Part shown: positions 46,828-55,278 of the stretch, piece after piece
Layout: every line of letters begins with the position of its first letter
Numbering within the stretch: the stretch's first letter is position 1
Source: Actinophytocola sp049647105
GTDB taxonomy: Bacteria; Actinomycetota; Actinomycetes; Mycobacteriales; Pseudonocardiaceae
Assembly (NCBI RefSeq): GCF_049647105.1
Contig: NZ_JBARWZ010000254.1
Span: 1 to 64,000, forward strand
DNA: 64,000 nt
Reading direction: 5' to 3'
Notes under the pieces: model-generated
The model's database searches: none
Seen by the model: only the letters and a program-made list of their open reading frames with translations
Told to the model about the DNA's origin: nothing
Translations under genes and position numbers: made by a program

Positions 46828-46995
46828 TCACACCTTCCGGCAGAGTTCACTCACGCACCCGCCTGCGTGGCAGGGGTCAGGATACGACCGGGCACACACT
46901 CCGTCCATGCTCACGTGTGAGCCGTTCGCACTGGTCACAGCGGTGGAACCGGAATCCGGCCCGGTCGCGGATCGTGATTTTCCGTGCTCACTCAT
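46828..46995 (-). CDS. Candidate small protein upstream of the GGDEF-EAL gene
   Basis: A 55-codon frame starts at ATG 46995, exactly 7 nt after TAACGT on the minus strand (47008-47003), a leaderless arrangement, and stops 3 nt before the GTG of the c-di-GMP enzyme. The product is Ser/Gly-rich with four Cys in its second half (VCARSYPDPCHAGGCVSELC). No homologue is recognised. It may be a real small protein, a regulatory leader, or simply the untranslated leader of the downstream gene. Confidence 0.35.
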   Translation of the reverse strand: MSEHGKSRSATGPDSGSTAVTSANGSHVSMDGVCARSYPDPCHAGGCVSELCRKV

Positions 46996-47002
46996 GCACC
47001 AA

Positions 47003-47008
47003 ACGTTA
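47003..47008 (-). promoter_or_regulatory. -10 of the GGDEF-EAL transcript
   Basis: TAACGT on the minus strand, 7 nt before ATG 46995, within an AT-richer stretch (46995-47045) that is the likeliest promoter region for the c-di-GMP gene. Confidence 0.4.
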
Positions 47009-47040
47009 CCTAACAGACCGTTACTAATTCACCAGACGAC

Positions 47041-47069
47041 GTGACAAAACGGTACTGAGCGCCCACAAT
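47041..47069 (+). promoter_or_regulatory. Promoter of the GH25 muramidase gene
   Basis: GTGACA (47041-47046), a 17-nt spacer and CACAAT (47064-47069) resemble a housekeeping sigma promoter. The leader would be about 58 nt with AAAGGG before the ATG at 47134. The rest of the gene-free stretch 46825-47133 holds only the minus-strand small frame and a 14-bp palindrome (GCTCACGTGTGAGC, 46909-46922). Confidence 0.45.
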
Positions 47070-47133
47070 CTGTGTCTTGGCAGCTCCTGCCCGGGTGCTG
47101 CCATTCGCGAGGGCGATTGAGAAAGGGCTTCCC

Positions 47134-47997
47134 ATGAACATCGTGTGGCGTGGGAGACGTCGGGGCTTGCTGAGCGCCGCCGTTGCGGTCACCACCACAG
47201 TGCTACTCGCGGGGCTGGCCAGTCCCGCGCAAGCCGACCCGGTTGCCACCCCTGCAGGCGACCAGGCGGCTGTCGACGAGATGATCCGGACCCAGGACCA
47301 CGAGATGGGGTCCCAGATCCGCAAGCACGAAGGCATCGCGCAGATGCCACGCGGCGTGCCGGCCGACGTCGGGGCCCAGGCCTCGGTGGCGGGCATCGAC
47401 GTGAGCGGCCACCAGGGCAACGTGGACTGGCCCGCCCAGTGGAACGCGGGCAGGCGGTTCGTGTGGGTCAAGGCGACCGAAGGCACCGGCTACAAGAACC
47501 CGTACTTCAACCAGCAGTACGGCGGTTCCTACAACCAGGGCTTCATCCGCGGCTCGTACCACTTCGCGCTCCCGGACCGGTCCTCCGGCTCCGCACAGGC
47601 GACGTACTTCTCCAACAACGGCGGCGGCTGGTCCGGCGACGGCAAGACGCTGCCCGGCGCACTGGACATGGAGTACAACCCTTACGGCGCAACCTGTTAC
47701 GGGTTGTCCAAAGCGGCCATGACCAACTGGATCCGCGACTTCAGCGACACCTACAAGGCGCGGTGGAACAAGTACCCGGCGATCTACACGTCCACCAGCT
47801 GGTGGAACCAGTGTGTCGGCGCGAGCTTCGGCTCGACCAACCCGCTGTGGGTCGCGCGGTACGCGTCGTCGGTCGGCACGCTGCCGGTCGGCTGGAGTGT
47901 CTACACGGTGTGGCAGTACAGCTCCTCGCCGATCGACCAGAACTCCTTCAACGGTGACTACAGCCGCCTGCAGGTGTTCGCGACGAACCACGACTGA
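47134..47997 (+). CDS. Secreted GH25 muramidase
   Basis: GH25 enzymes cut the beta-1,4 bond of peptidoglycan glycan chains. The 287-residue precursor has a signal peptide (RRRGLLSAAVAVTTTVLLAGLASPAQA), a linker of about 60 residues, and a Chalaropsis-type GH25 domain (about 85-287). It starts VAGIDVSGHQGNVDWPAQW (catalytic-site Asp), then VWVKATEGTGYKNPYF and ALDMEYNPYG with the acid/base Glu. ATG 47134 with AAAGGG upstream starts the signal peptide directly. Confidence 0.93.
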   Translation: MNIVWRGRRRGLLSAAVAVTTTVLLAGLASPAQADPVATPAGDQAAVDEMIRTQDHEMGSQIRKHEGIAQMPRGVPADVGAQASVAGIDVSGHQGNVDWPAQWNAGRRFVWVKATEGTGYKNPYFNQQYGGSYNQGFIRGSYHFALPDRSSGSAQATYFSNNGGGWSGDGKTLPGALDMEYNPYGATCYGLSKAAMTNWIRDFSDTYKARWNKYPAIYTSTSWWNQCVGASFGSTNPLWVARYASSVGTLPVGWSVYTVWQYSSSPIDQNSFNGDYSRLQVFATNHD

Positions 47998-48015
47998 TCC
48001 GTCTGTTCCGTCTCA

Positions 48016-48057
48016 GAAGGGGACCTTCCTCCACCACGTGGAGCGAGGGTCCCCTTC
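48016..48057 (+). terminator. Terminator of the GH25 gene
   Basis: GAAGGGGACC (48016-48025) pairs with GGTCCCCTTC (48048-48057), with a further inner CTCCA/TGGAG pairing and GTACATTT after the stem. A strong Rho-independent-like structure. Confidence 0.85.
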
Positions 48058-48151
48058 GTACATTTAAGCTCCGCGTGAATCGCGTGAGTTGAGGGAACGA
48101 GTACCCCCGTGACCACGTCGGACCCGTGAAGACCGTGATCCGGGAGGGACA

Positions 48152-49210
48152 ATGACTTACCCACCGCAAGGACCTTACGGCCAGCAGCCGGATCCCTACG
48201 GACAGCAGGGACCGCAGCAGCCGCAGTACGGCGGCGGGTACCCGCAGCAGCAGCCGAGTGGACAGTACGGCGGCTACGACCCGAACGCGCAGCAGCAGCC
48301 GAGCGGGCAGTACGGCGGCTACGACCCGAACGCGCAGTACGGCGGCGGCTACCAGCAGTACGGAGGCCTCGGCGGACCGCCGGGACCGCAGAAGAGCAAG
48401 ACCGGCCCCATCATCGCGATCGTGGCGATCGTCGTGCTCCTGCTCGGTGGTCTCGGCATCACCGGCTTCGTCGCACCCGGCTTCTTCCTGTCCGACGACA
48501 AGGGTGGCAACAACGCGGGCTCCGGCGAGACGACGTCGGAGAAGAAGGACACCGGCGCCGAGGAGTTCATGGACAAGCTCGTCACGGCCGCCGACGAGCA
48601 GAACAAGTCGGAACTGCGATCGCTCGCGTGTTCCGATGCGACGGACACAGTGGACTCCGCGATCGACGCCATCGACAGCACCGACAACGCGAAGCTCGGC
48701 GACGTCAAGAACGAGTCCGACGACGAGATCGAGTTCATCGTCACGATCACCTACGAGGGCAAGCAGGAAGACGACACCGTCACCATCAAGAAGGACGGCG
48801 GCGACTGGTGCTGGCACGACATCAAGGCGGGCACCGCGACCGGCGATGACGACAGCGCCAGCGCCGAGACTCCCACCGCGGAGGATTCCGAGACGGCCGA
48901 GCCGACAGACGCCCCGACCGGCGACACCGATGGCGAGAAGTTCGTGCAGACCTTCCTGGACAAGATGAACGGCGGCGACGGCGCGGGCGCGGCGGCCATG
49001 TCATGCTCGGACAGCACCAGCCAGTCGGACATCACCGAGGCCGCGACGCAGGGCTCAGCACTGGAGATGGACCCGAGTGGCACGACCGCGGACGACGCCT
49101 ACGTTGGCGCCGACCTCAAGGGCACGCTCGCGGGCGCCCCGGCGACGGGCCGCACGAGCGCGTTCCTTGAGAAAGGCAAGTGGTGCATCTACACCTTCTT
49201 CGCCTCCTGA
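48152..49210 (+). CDS. Membrane-anchored protein with PQ/GY-rich tail and duplicated extracellular domain
   Basis: The 352-residue protein has a cytoplasmic low-complexity start (repeats such as QQQPSGQYGGYDPNA and GGGYQQYGG), one membrane helix (GPIIAIVAIVVLLLGGLGITGFVAPGFF, about 86-113) and an external part. That part consists of two related modules: one about 135-230 with a Cys in LRSLACSDATDTV and an ending GDWCWHDIKAG, the other about 265-352 with AAAMSCSDSTSQSD and an ending GKWCIYTFFAS, joined by an acidic Thr/Glu/Asp linker. The modules look NTF2/DUF4878-like. GGAGGGAC precedes the ATG. Function unknown. Confidence 0.7.
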   Translation: MTYPPQGPYGQQPDPYGQQGPQQPQYGGGYPQQQPSGQYGGYDPNAQQQPSGQYGGYDPNAQYGGGYQQYGGLGGPPGPQKSKTGPIIAIVAIVVLLLGGLGITGFVAPGFFLSDDKGGNNAGSGETTSEKKDTGAEEFMDKLVTAADEQNKSELRSLACSDATDTVDSAIDAIDSTDNAKLGDVKNESDDEIEFIVTITYEGKQEDDTVTIKKDGGDWCWHDIKAGTATGDDDSASAETPTAEDSETAEPTDAPTGDTDGEKFVQTFLDKMNGGDGAGAAAMSCSDSTSQSDITEAATQGSALEMDPSGTTADDAYVGADLKGTLAGAPATGRTSAFLEKGKWCIYTFFAS

Positions 49211-49230
49211 TCCTCCGCGCCTAGGAACGG

Positions 49231-50292
49231 ATGCCGCCGGTGACCGTCACACTCCTCATAGTCGGGTCTGTGGCGATCATCGGCGGCATCGTCGTGTTCG
49301 CGAAGTCGTCGCGGCTGGTCGCGACGATGCTGCTGGCGTTCGGCGCGCTCGCTCTGGTCACCGGCTGGCTGCTGCCCACCGCGTCGCGAGCGGACGCGGT
49401 GAAGACGGGCGGCCTCGCAGCGGGCGCTGTGGTCGCGCTGTACGCGTTGTGGCTCAACGACCGCAGACGCCGCGTCGACGAGCAACGCCAGCAACTCGAA
49501 ACGGCCCGGCAGACACTGGAGCACGCCCGCGCGGCCCACGAACGCGAACGCGCGGCGGACGATCGTTTCCTCAAAGCGGTGGAACTGCTGGGCCACGACG
49601 CGGACCAGGTTCGCGTCGGCGCCCTGCACGCGCTCGCGGGGGTGGCCCGCGCCCGCCCGGCCTACACGCAGGACGTCCTCGACGTGATCTGCTCGTACCT
49701 GCGCCGCCCGTTCGAACACAACGAGTACTCCGACGCCCGCGGCGACAAGCTCGAACGTGACCTGGATCCGGCCGAGGCGGACCGGTGGCGCGTGGTTCGC
49801 CTTACGGCACAACGCTTGCTGGCCGACCTGCTGCCGAAGGTGGACACCCCCGACGCCCCCGCGTACGACCTCGACCTGACCGGCGCCACGCTCGAGTACT
49901 GCGACCTGTCGTACCGGATCATCGGCAGGCTCAGCGCGCGGGCCATGAAGCTGTATCAGTCGAACTCGTTCCACCACTGCGAAATCCGCGGCCCGGCATG
50001 GTTCACCGCGACCCAGAGCTGGGGCAACCTGTGGGTCCACCACGTGGAGTTCCACGACCTCGCGTGGTTCAAGCAGGTCAGCACGCACGCCAATGTGAGC
50101 TTCGAGCAGACGGTGTTCCACCGGGCCACGCGGTTCGACAACGCCAAGTTCCTCGGCGAGACGTCGTTCGAGAACACGGTCTTCGACCAGGAGATGGACT
50201 TCTCCCACACGGAGTTCAGCGGCCCGCTGACCCCGCCCCCTGGCTGGCAGCAGGACCCGGCAGGTCGCCTGGTCCCCACCGCAAGGCCGTGA
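49231..50292 (+). CDS. Membrane protein with coiled coil and pentapeptide-like repeats
   Basis: The 353-residue protein has two N-terminal membrane helices (TVTLLIVGSVAIIGGIVVFA; ATMLLAFGALALVTGWLL), a third weaker one (GGLAAGAVVALYALWL), and a charged coiled coil (RRRRVDEQRQQLETARQTLEHARAAHERERAADDRF, about 77-112). The C-terminal half has pentapeptide-type strands (LTGATLEYCDLSY; FEQTVFHRATRFDNAKFLGETSFENTVF). Similar proteins are common in actinobacteria and have no assigned role. It starts 20 bp after the preceding gene, so it could be co-transcribed. Confidence 0.7.
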   Translation: MPPVTVTLLIVGSVAIIGGIVVFAKSSRLVATMLLAFGALALVTGWLLPTASRADAVKTGGLAAGAVVALYALWLNDRRRRVDEQRQQLETARQTLEHARAAHERERAADDRFLKAVELLGHDADQVRVGALHALAGVARARPAYTQDVLDVICSYLRRPFEHNEYSDARGDKLERDLDPAEADRWRVVRLTAQRLLADLLPKVDTPDAPAYDLDLTGATLEYCDLSYRIIGRLSARAMKLYQSNSFHHCEIRGPAWFTATQSWGNLWVHHVEFHDLAWFKQVSTHANVSFEQTVFHRATRFDNAKFLGETSFENTVFDQEMDFSHTEFSGPLTPPPGWQQDPAGRLVPTARP

Positions 50293-50389
50293 CCTGCCCG
50301 TTCGGGCGGCAACATTGACAGTGCGTCACGCATGTGGGTGACTCAGCGATCACCTGATCGAGGTTTCGCAGTGTTGCGGGAGGTCGGCA

Positions 50390-50761
50390 ATGCGGGGTGG
50401 GGCGTTAGCGGGGGCTCTGGTGCTCCTCACGGTGGTGTCCGGGTGCAAGCCCACCGACGGGTCGGTCTACGTGCCAGGGTCGTACACGGTGCGCGAGTCC
50501 GGGGTGCGGCTGCGGTCCGGCCCCTCGGCCTGCGACGACACCCCGGGCACCGGGAACTGCCCAGACGTCCTCGCCGGGCTCGAACCCGGTGACAACCTCT
50601 ACCCCGTGTGCCAGAGCAAGGGGCAGCTGGTCGGCAGGAACTCGTGGTGGGTGTACGTCGACGCGCCCGGCGGGAACCGGGGGTGGGTGGCCAGCTGGTA
50701 CCTGACCTGCCCCACCAACCGGCTCCCCGAAGTGGCCGACTGCCCGCCTCCCCGGCATTGA
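50390..50761 (+). CDS. Small SH3-like lipoprotein
   Basis: The 123-residue lipoprotein has signal MRGGALAGALVLLTVVSGC (lipobox VSGC) and a bacterial SH3-like domain (YTVRESGVRLRSGPSACDD; LEPGDNLYPVCQSKGQLVGRNSWWVYVDAPGGNRGWVASWYL), of the type that binds cell-wall or protein ligands. Four to six cysteines are positioned to form disulfides. GGGAGG is placed 7 nt before the ATG. Confidence 0.82.
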   Translation: MRGGALAGALVLLTVVSGCKPTDGSVYVPGSYTVRESGVRLRSGPSACDDTPGTGNCPDVLAGLEPGDNLYPVCQSKGQLVGRNSWWVYVDAPGGNRGWVASWYLTCPTNRLPEVADCPPPRH

Positions 50762-50810
50762 AAGTGCTGGTCCCGACCCAGCGACAGCCGCGGACCGCAG
50801 GCGGTTAGTG

Positions 50811-50869
50811 CTTGGTGCCGTCACGTTCCCCTGAGGTCACCGTTGATCAGCCCCAGACCTCGCACCAAG
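50811..50869. terminator. Branched hairpin between convergent genes
   Basis: CTTGGTGC (50811-50818) pairs with GCACCAAG (50862-50869), and GAGGTC (50833-50838) with GACCTC (50856-50861), giving a two-part stem with a 14-nt bulge. It lies between the SH3-like gene end and the purL end. Confidence 0.55.
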
Positions 50870-50885
50870 ATCCATCGGACAGGCC

Positions 50886-53144
50886 CTAACCGAACAGGGC
50901 GGGCAGCGTGCCCTCCCAGACTTCCGCCAGCTCCGTCAGCGACAGCTCGCCGATGCCCTCGATGCGCAGCGAGGACGTCTCCGACACCGCGCCGAGCCGC
51001 TGCCACGGCAGGCCAGCCTCGTCGCAGCGTGCGGTGAACGCGTCGGTGTCCGGCACCGACACCAGCACCCGCGCCGACGACTCACTGAACAGCGCGACGA
51101 ACGGGTCGCCGGTCAGCTCGACGTCGCAGCCGCGGCCCGTGACCAGGGTCGACTCCACCAAGGCCTGTGCGAGGCCACCCTCGGACAGGTCGTGGGCGGC
51201 CGAGATCCCACCATCGCGCAAGACCGAGGCGATCGCGGCTTCACGGCCGAGGTTCACGGCCGGGGGTCGCCCGCCCAGGTGGCCGTGCACGACGTGTGCC
51301 CACTCCGAACCGCCGAGTTCGTCGCGGGTCTCGCCGAGCAGGACCAGTGTGTCGCCCGGGTTGCCGAGACCGGTCGGGATCCGGGTGGCGACGTCGTCGA
51401 TCACGCCGAGGACACCGACGACCGGCGTCGGCAGGATCGCCGTGGTGCCGGTCTGGTTGTAGAAGCTGACGTTGCCGCCGGTCACCGGGATGCCCAGCTT
51501 CACGCAGCCATCCGCCAGACCGCGCACGGCCTGCTGGAACTGCCACATCACCCCCGGGTCCTCCGGCGAGCCGAAGTTGAGGCAGTTCGTCACCGCCACC
51601 GGCCGGGCGCCGGACACCGCGACGTTCCGGTACGCCTCCGCCAGTGCGAGCTGCGCCCCCGCGTACGGGTCCAGATAGGTGTAGCGGCCGTTGCAGTCAC
51701 AGGAGATCGCGACGCCGCGGCCGGTCGCCTCGTCGATGCGGATCATCCCCGAGTCCGACGGCTGCGCGAGCACGGTGCCGCCGCGGACGTACCGGTCGTA
51801 CTGCTCGGTCACCCACCGCCGCGACGACAGGTTCGGCGAACCGGCCATGCGCAGGATCTCCGCCCGCAGTTCGTCCGAAGTGGACGGACGGGCGAGTGAG
51901 TCCGGCACCGCGACGACGACATCGTCCTGGAACGACGGGCGCGACACCGGGCGTTCGTACACCGGGCCCTCGTGCGCGACTGTGCGTGGCGGGACGTCGA
52001 CGACGGTCTCGCCGTGCCAGGTGATCACCAGCCGGTCGCCATCGGTGACCTCGCCGATCTCCGTCGCGATGACGTCCCACTTGCGGCACACGCGCATGAA
52101 CGCGTCCACATCGGACGGACGGACCACCGCGCACATGCGTTCCTGCGACTCGGACGACAGGATCTCGGCGGGTGTCATTCCCGTGGCACGCAAGGGAACG
52201 CGCTCGAGGTACACGTGCATGCCGCCGTCACCGGCGGAGGCCAGCTCCGAGGTCGCGCACGACAGCCCGGCACCACCGAGGTCCTGGATGCCGACGACGA
52301 TGCCCTCGCCGAACAACTCCAGGCAGCACTCGATCAGCACCTTCTCCGTGAACGGGTCGCCGACCTGCACGCTGGGCAGCTTCTTGCGCCCGCTACCGCC
52401 CTCGTCGCCCGCGAACGTGTCCGACGCCAGCACGGAAACGCCGCCGATGCCGTCGAGGCCGGTCCGCGCACCGAACAGGATCACCTTGTTGCCCGTCCCG
52501 GAGGCGTGCGCGAGATGCAGGTCCTCGACCCGCATCGAACCCACGCACAGCGCGTTGACGAGCGGGTTTCCTTGGTACGACTGGTCGAACACGACCTCGC
52601 CGCCGATGTTGGGCAGGCCGAGGCAGTTGCCGTAGCCGCCGACACCGGCGACCACACCGGGCAGCACGCGGCGGGTGTCCTGCGCGTCCGCGGCACCGAA
52701 GCGCAGCGGGTCCATCACGGCCAGGGGCCGCGCGCCCATCGCGAGGATGTCGCGCACGATGCCGCCGACACCGGTCGCCGCGCCCTGGTACGGCTCCACA
52801 TAGGACGGGTGGTTGTGCGACTCGACCTTGAACGTGATGGCCCAGCCGTCGCCGATGTCGACCACACCGGCGTTCTCGCCGATGCCCGCGAGCATCTTCT
52901 CGCGCATCTGTTCGGTCGTGGTCTCGCCGAAGTACCTGAGGTGCACCTTCGACGACTTGTACGAGCAGTGCTCGGACCACATCACCGAGTACATGGCCAG
53001 CTCGGCGTCGGTGGGGCGGCGGCCCAGGATCTCCCGGATCCGGGTGTACTCGTCGTCCTTCAGCCCCAGCTCGCGGTACGGCTGCGGCGTGTCCGGAGTG
53101 GACGTGGCGTGGTCGACGGAGTCGACGTGTGCGGTGGTGGTCAT
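50886..53144 (-). CDS. purL: Phosphoribosylformylglycinamidine synthase subunit PurL
   Basis: PurL is the ATP-dependent synthetase subunit that makes FGAM with ammonia supplied by PurQ, helped by PurS. The 752-residue small-type PurL shows YSVMWSEHCSYKSSKVHLRYF, the VESHNHPSYVEPYQGAATGVGGIVRD signature, IQDLGGAGLSCATSELA and the C-terminal GGNVSFYNQT. The length suits the three-component complex, and both partners are encoded upstream. The ATG overlaps the purQ stop (ATGA). Confidence 0.97.
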   Translation of the reverse strand: MTTTAHVDSVDHATSTPDTPQPYRELGLKDDEYTRIREILGRRPTDAELAMYSVMWSEHCSYKSSKVHLRYFGETTTEQMREKMLAGIGENAGVVDIGDGWAITFKVESHNHPSYVEPYQGAATGVGGIVRDILAMGARPLAVMDPLRFGAADAQDTRRVLPGVVAGVGGYGNCLGLPNIGGEVVFDQSYQGNPLVNALCVGSMRVEDLHLAHASGTGNKVILFGARTGLDGIGGVSVLASDTFAGDEGGSGRKKLPSVQVGDPFTEKVLIECCLELFGEGIVVGIQDLGGAGLSCATSELASAGDGGMHVYLERVPLRATGMTPAEILSSESQERMCAVVRPSDVDAFMRVCRKWDVIATEIGEVTDGDRLVITWHGETVVDVPPRTVAHEGPVYERPVSRPSFQDDVVVAVPDSLARPSTSDELRAEILRMAGSPNLSSRRWVTEQYDRYVRGGTVLAQPSDSGMIRIDEATGRGVAISCDCNGRYTYLDPYAGAQLALAEAYRNVAVSGARPVAVTNCLNFGSPEDPGVMWQFQQAVRGLADGCVKLGIPVTGGNVSFYNQTGTTAILPTPVVGVLGVIDDVATRIPTGLGNPGDTLVLLGETRDELGGSEWAHVVHGHLGGRPPAVNLGREAAIASVLRDGGISAAHDLSEGGLAQALVESTLVTGRGCDVELTGDPFVALFSESSARVLVSVPDTDAFTARCDEAGLPWQRLGAVSETSSLRIEGIGELSLTELAEVWEGTLPALFG

Positions 53145-53812
53145 GCGAGCACCGTCCCCAGGACCGAACGGAACATGGCGAGGCCGTCGTCTCCCGGCCC
53201 GGTCAGCGCGTCGATCGCGTGCTCGGGATGCGGCATGAGGCCGACGATCCGGCCGTCCGCCGAGGAGATCCCGGCGATGTCGCCGAGCGAGCCGTTCGGG
53301 TTGACGTCCAGGTAGCGGAACACGACCCGGCCCTCACCCTCCAGTTCGTCCACGGTGGCCTTGGCGGCCGCGAACCGGCCGTCCATGTTCTTGACCGGTA
53401 CGACGATCTCGGCGCCGGTCTCGTAGCCGGACGTCCACTCCGTCGAGGTCCGCTCGACGCGCAGCTTCTGGTCGCGGCACACGAAGTGCAGGCCCGCGTT
53501 GCGCGACAGCGCACCCGGCAGGAGCCCGGCCTCGCACAGGATCTGGAAGCCGTTGCAGATGCCGAGCACCGGCATGCCGCCTCGGGCGGCCGCGACGACC
53601 TCGCCCATCACCGGCGCGAACCGGGCGATGGCGCCGGCCCGCAGGTAGTCGCCGTAGGAGAACCCGCCGGGGACGATCACCGCGTCCACACCGCGCAGGT
53701 CCGCGTCGCCGTGCCAGAGCGCGACGGGCTCACCGCCCGCGTAACGCACGGCACGCGCCGCGTCGGTGTCGTCCAGCGTGCCGGGGAAGGTGATGACCCC
53801 GATACGACTCAC
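53141..53812 (-). CDS. purQ: Phosphoribosylformylglycinamidine synthase subunit PurQ
   Basis: PurQ is the glutaminase subunit of the FGAM synthase complex. The 223-residue class I amidotransferase has the nucleophile in LGICNGFQIL and the His-Glu pair in MPHPEHA. GTG 53812 is fixed by a GTGA overlap with purS; the longer frame upstream is not coding. The order purS-purQ-purL with overlaps suggests stoichiometric synthesis. Confidence 0.96.
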   Translation of the reverse strand: MSRIGVITFPGTLDDTDAARAVRYAGGEPVALWHGDADLRGVDAVIVPGGFSYGDYLRAGAIARFAPVMGEVVAAARGGMPVLGICNGFQILCEAGLLPGALSRNAGLHFVCRDQKLRVERTSTEWTSGYETGAEIVVPVKNMDGRFAAAKATVDELEGEGRVVFRYLDVNPNGSLGDIAGISSADGRIVGLMPHPEHAIDALTGPGDDGLAMFRSVLGTVLA

Positions 53813-54048
53813 GACGGTGTCCTGCGGATCACGAAGTCCTCGATCACCGGGTTCGAGAGGAAACCGACGGCGATCTTGGCGAGCGTCTCGTCGTCGACGT
53901 TGTCGTCGACTTCCAGCTCGAAGTGCTTGCCCTGGCGGACATCGGAGATTCCGGTGAAGCCGAGGCGGGGCAGGGCATTGGCCACGGCCTGACCCTGTGG
54001 GTCGAGGATCTCGGGCTTGGGCATGACGTCGACGACGACTCGGGCCAC
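53809..54048 (-). CDS. purS: Phosphoribosylformylglycinamidine synthase subunit PurS
   Basis: The 79-residue PurS bridges PurQ and PurL. It has the family's opening ARVVVDVMPKPEILDPQGQAV and the DVRQGKHFELEVD segment. GTG 54048 was chosen because the homology begins there and GGGAG lies upstream; the frame is open for another 90 codons that do not look coding. Confidence 0.93.
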   Translation of the reverse strand: MARVVVDVMPKPEILDPQGQAVANALPRLGFTGISDVRQGKHFELEVDDNVDDETLAKIAVGFLSNPVIEDFVIRRTPS

Positions 54049-54249
54049 GACAGGCAGCTCCCAATTCGAGGGGTGTCTGGTACGCCGCGAGACTACCTGA
54101 GCTGCGGGTTCACCCTGTCGGGCGCGTCGGCGCCCCACGACGCCAGCAGGCGAAACGCCTCCTCGCACGGTGTGCCGCGGCGGCTGCCGGTAGTTCGCCC
54201 AGCGCGAGATGACTGGCGGCCCGCCTCGTCGTCGGGACAGGGTGGCGGC

Positions 54250-55257
54250 ATGAGGATTCTGGTGCTGGGAGGAACGATCTTCGTCGGCCACGCCGTCGCG
54301 GCCGAGGGGCTGGCGCGGGGGCACGACGTGGTGTGCGCGGCGCGGGGCGAGTCCGGCGCGGTCCCGGACGGGGCGAGGTTGGTGAAGGTCGACCGGGACA
54401 CCGAGGACGGCCTCGCGCCGCTCGCGGGCGAGGCCTTCGACGCGGTGGTGGACGTGTCACCGCTGTCACACCCGTGGGTGTCGCGGGCGCTGGCCGCGCT
54501 CGGTGACCGGGCTGGTCACTGGACTTTCGTGTCGACGATCAACGTGTACGCGGACAACGAGACCCTCGGCCAGACACCCGCGACCGGCCCGCTCGTCCCG
54601 GCGATCGAGGAGCACGCGACCCGCGACGAGATGATGGCCCGCGGCGAGGACGGCGTGCTGCTCTACGGCGGCATCAAGGTCGCGAGCGAGAACGCGGTGC
54701 GCGACGCGCTGGGTGACCGTGCGTTCGTGGTCCGACCTGGACTGATCACCGGATCGTGGGACCGCAGTGACCGGTTCGGTTACTGGCCGGGCCGGTTCGC
54801 GCGGGGCGGCCGGGTGCTGGTGCCGGACACCACGTCGCCGATCCAGATCATCGACGTGAAGGACTTCGCCAGATGGATCGTCGACGCGGGTGAGCGGGGC
54901 ACGGCGGGCACCTACGACGCAGTCGGCCCGCACCGGCCCACGATCGAGATGATCGAGGAGATCGCGTCGGTGACCGGCTTCGACGGCGAGCTCGTGAAGG
55001 CGTCACCCGACTGGCTGGCGGCGGCGGGCGTGAACCCGTGGAGCGGCCCGAAGTCGCTGCCGCTGTGGCTACCGTCGGGCTACGAGGGCGTGAAGACGCA
55101 CGACCCGGCGCCGTCGATCGAGGCAGGACTGAAGATCACGTCGTTCGCGGACGCGGTGCTGGACGCGCTGGCCAGGGAGCGGGAGCTGGGCCTGCACCGC
55201 GAGCGCAAGGCGGGCCTGTCCACAGAAGACGAGACGGTTCTGCTCGCGAAGCTGTAG
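54250..55257 (+). CDS. NAD-dependent epimerase/dehydratase family protein
   Basis: The 335-residue short-chain-type reductase has the NAD-binding MRILVLGGTIFVGHAVA, a hydride-site region (FVSTINVYADN) and the atypical YGGIKVASENAV (Tyr-x3-Lys: YGGIK). The substrate is unknown; members often act on nucleotide sugars or as mRNA-binding-like reductases. Divergent from purS. ATG 54250 starts the Rossmann motif directly. Confidence 0.85.
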   Translation: MRILVLGGTIFVGHAVAAEGLARGHDVVCAARGESGAVPDGARLVKVDRDTEDGLAPLAGEAFDAVVDVSPLSHPWVSRALAALGDRAGHWTFVSTINVYADNETLGQTPATGPLVPAIEEHATRDEMMARGEDGVLLYGGIKVASENAVRDALGDRAFVVRPGLITGSWDRSDRFGYWPGRFARGGRVLVPDTTSPIQIIDVKDFARWIVDAGERGTAGTYDAVGPHRPTIEMIEEIASVTGFDGELVKASPDWLAAAGVNPWSGPKSLPLWLPSGYEGVKTHDPAPSIEAGLKITSFADAVLDALARERELGLHRERKAGLSTEDETVLLAKL

Positions 55258-55278
55258 CGAAGATGGCAGGGTCGGGGG

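Noticed and set aside
47045..47133. c-di-AMP (ydaO) riboswitch before the GH25 gene
   Set aside because: The leader is short and lacks the conserved ydaO core sequences; only an ordinary promoter and ribosome-binding site are visible.
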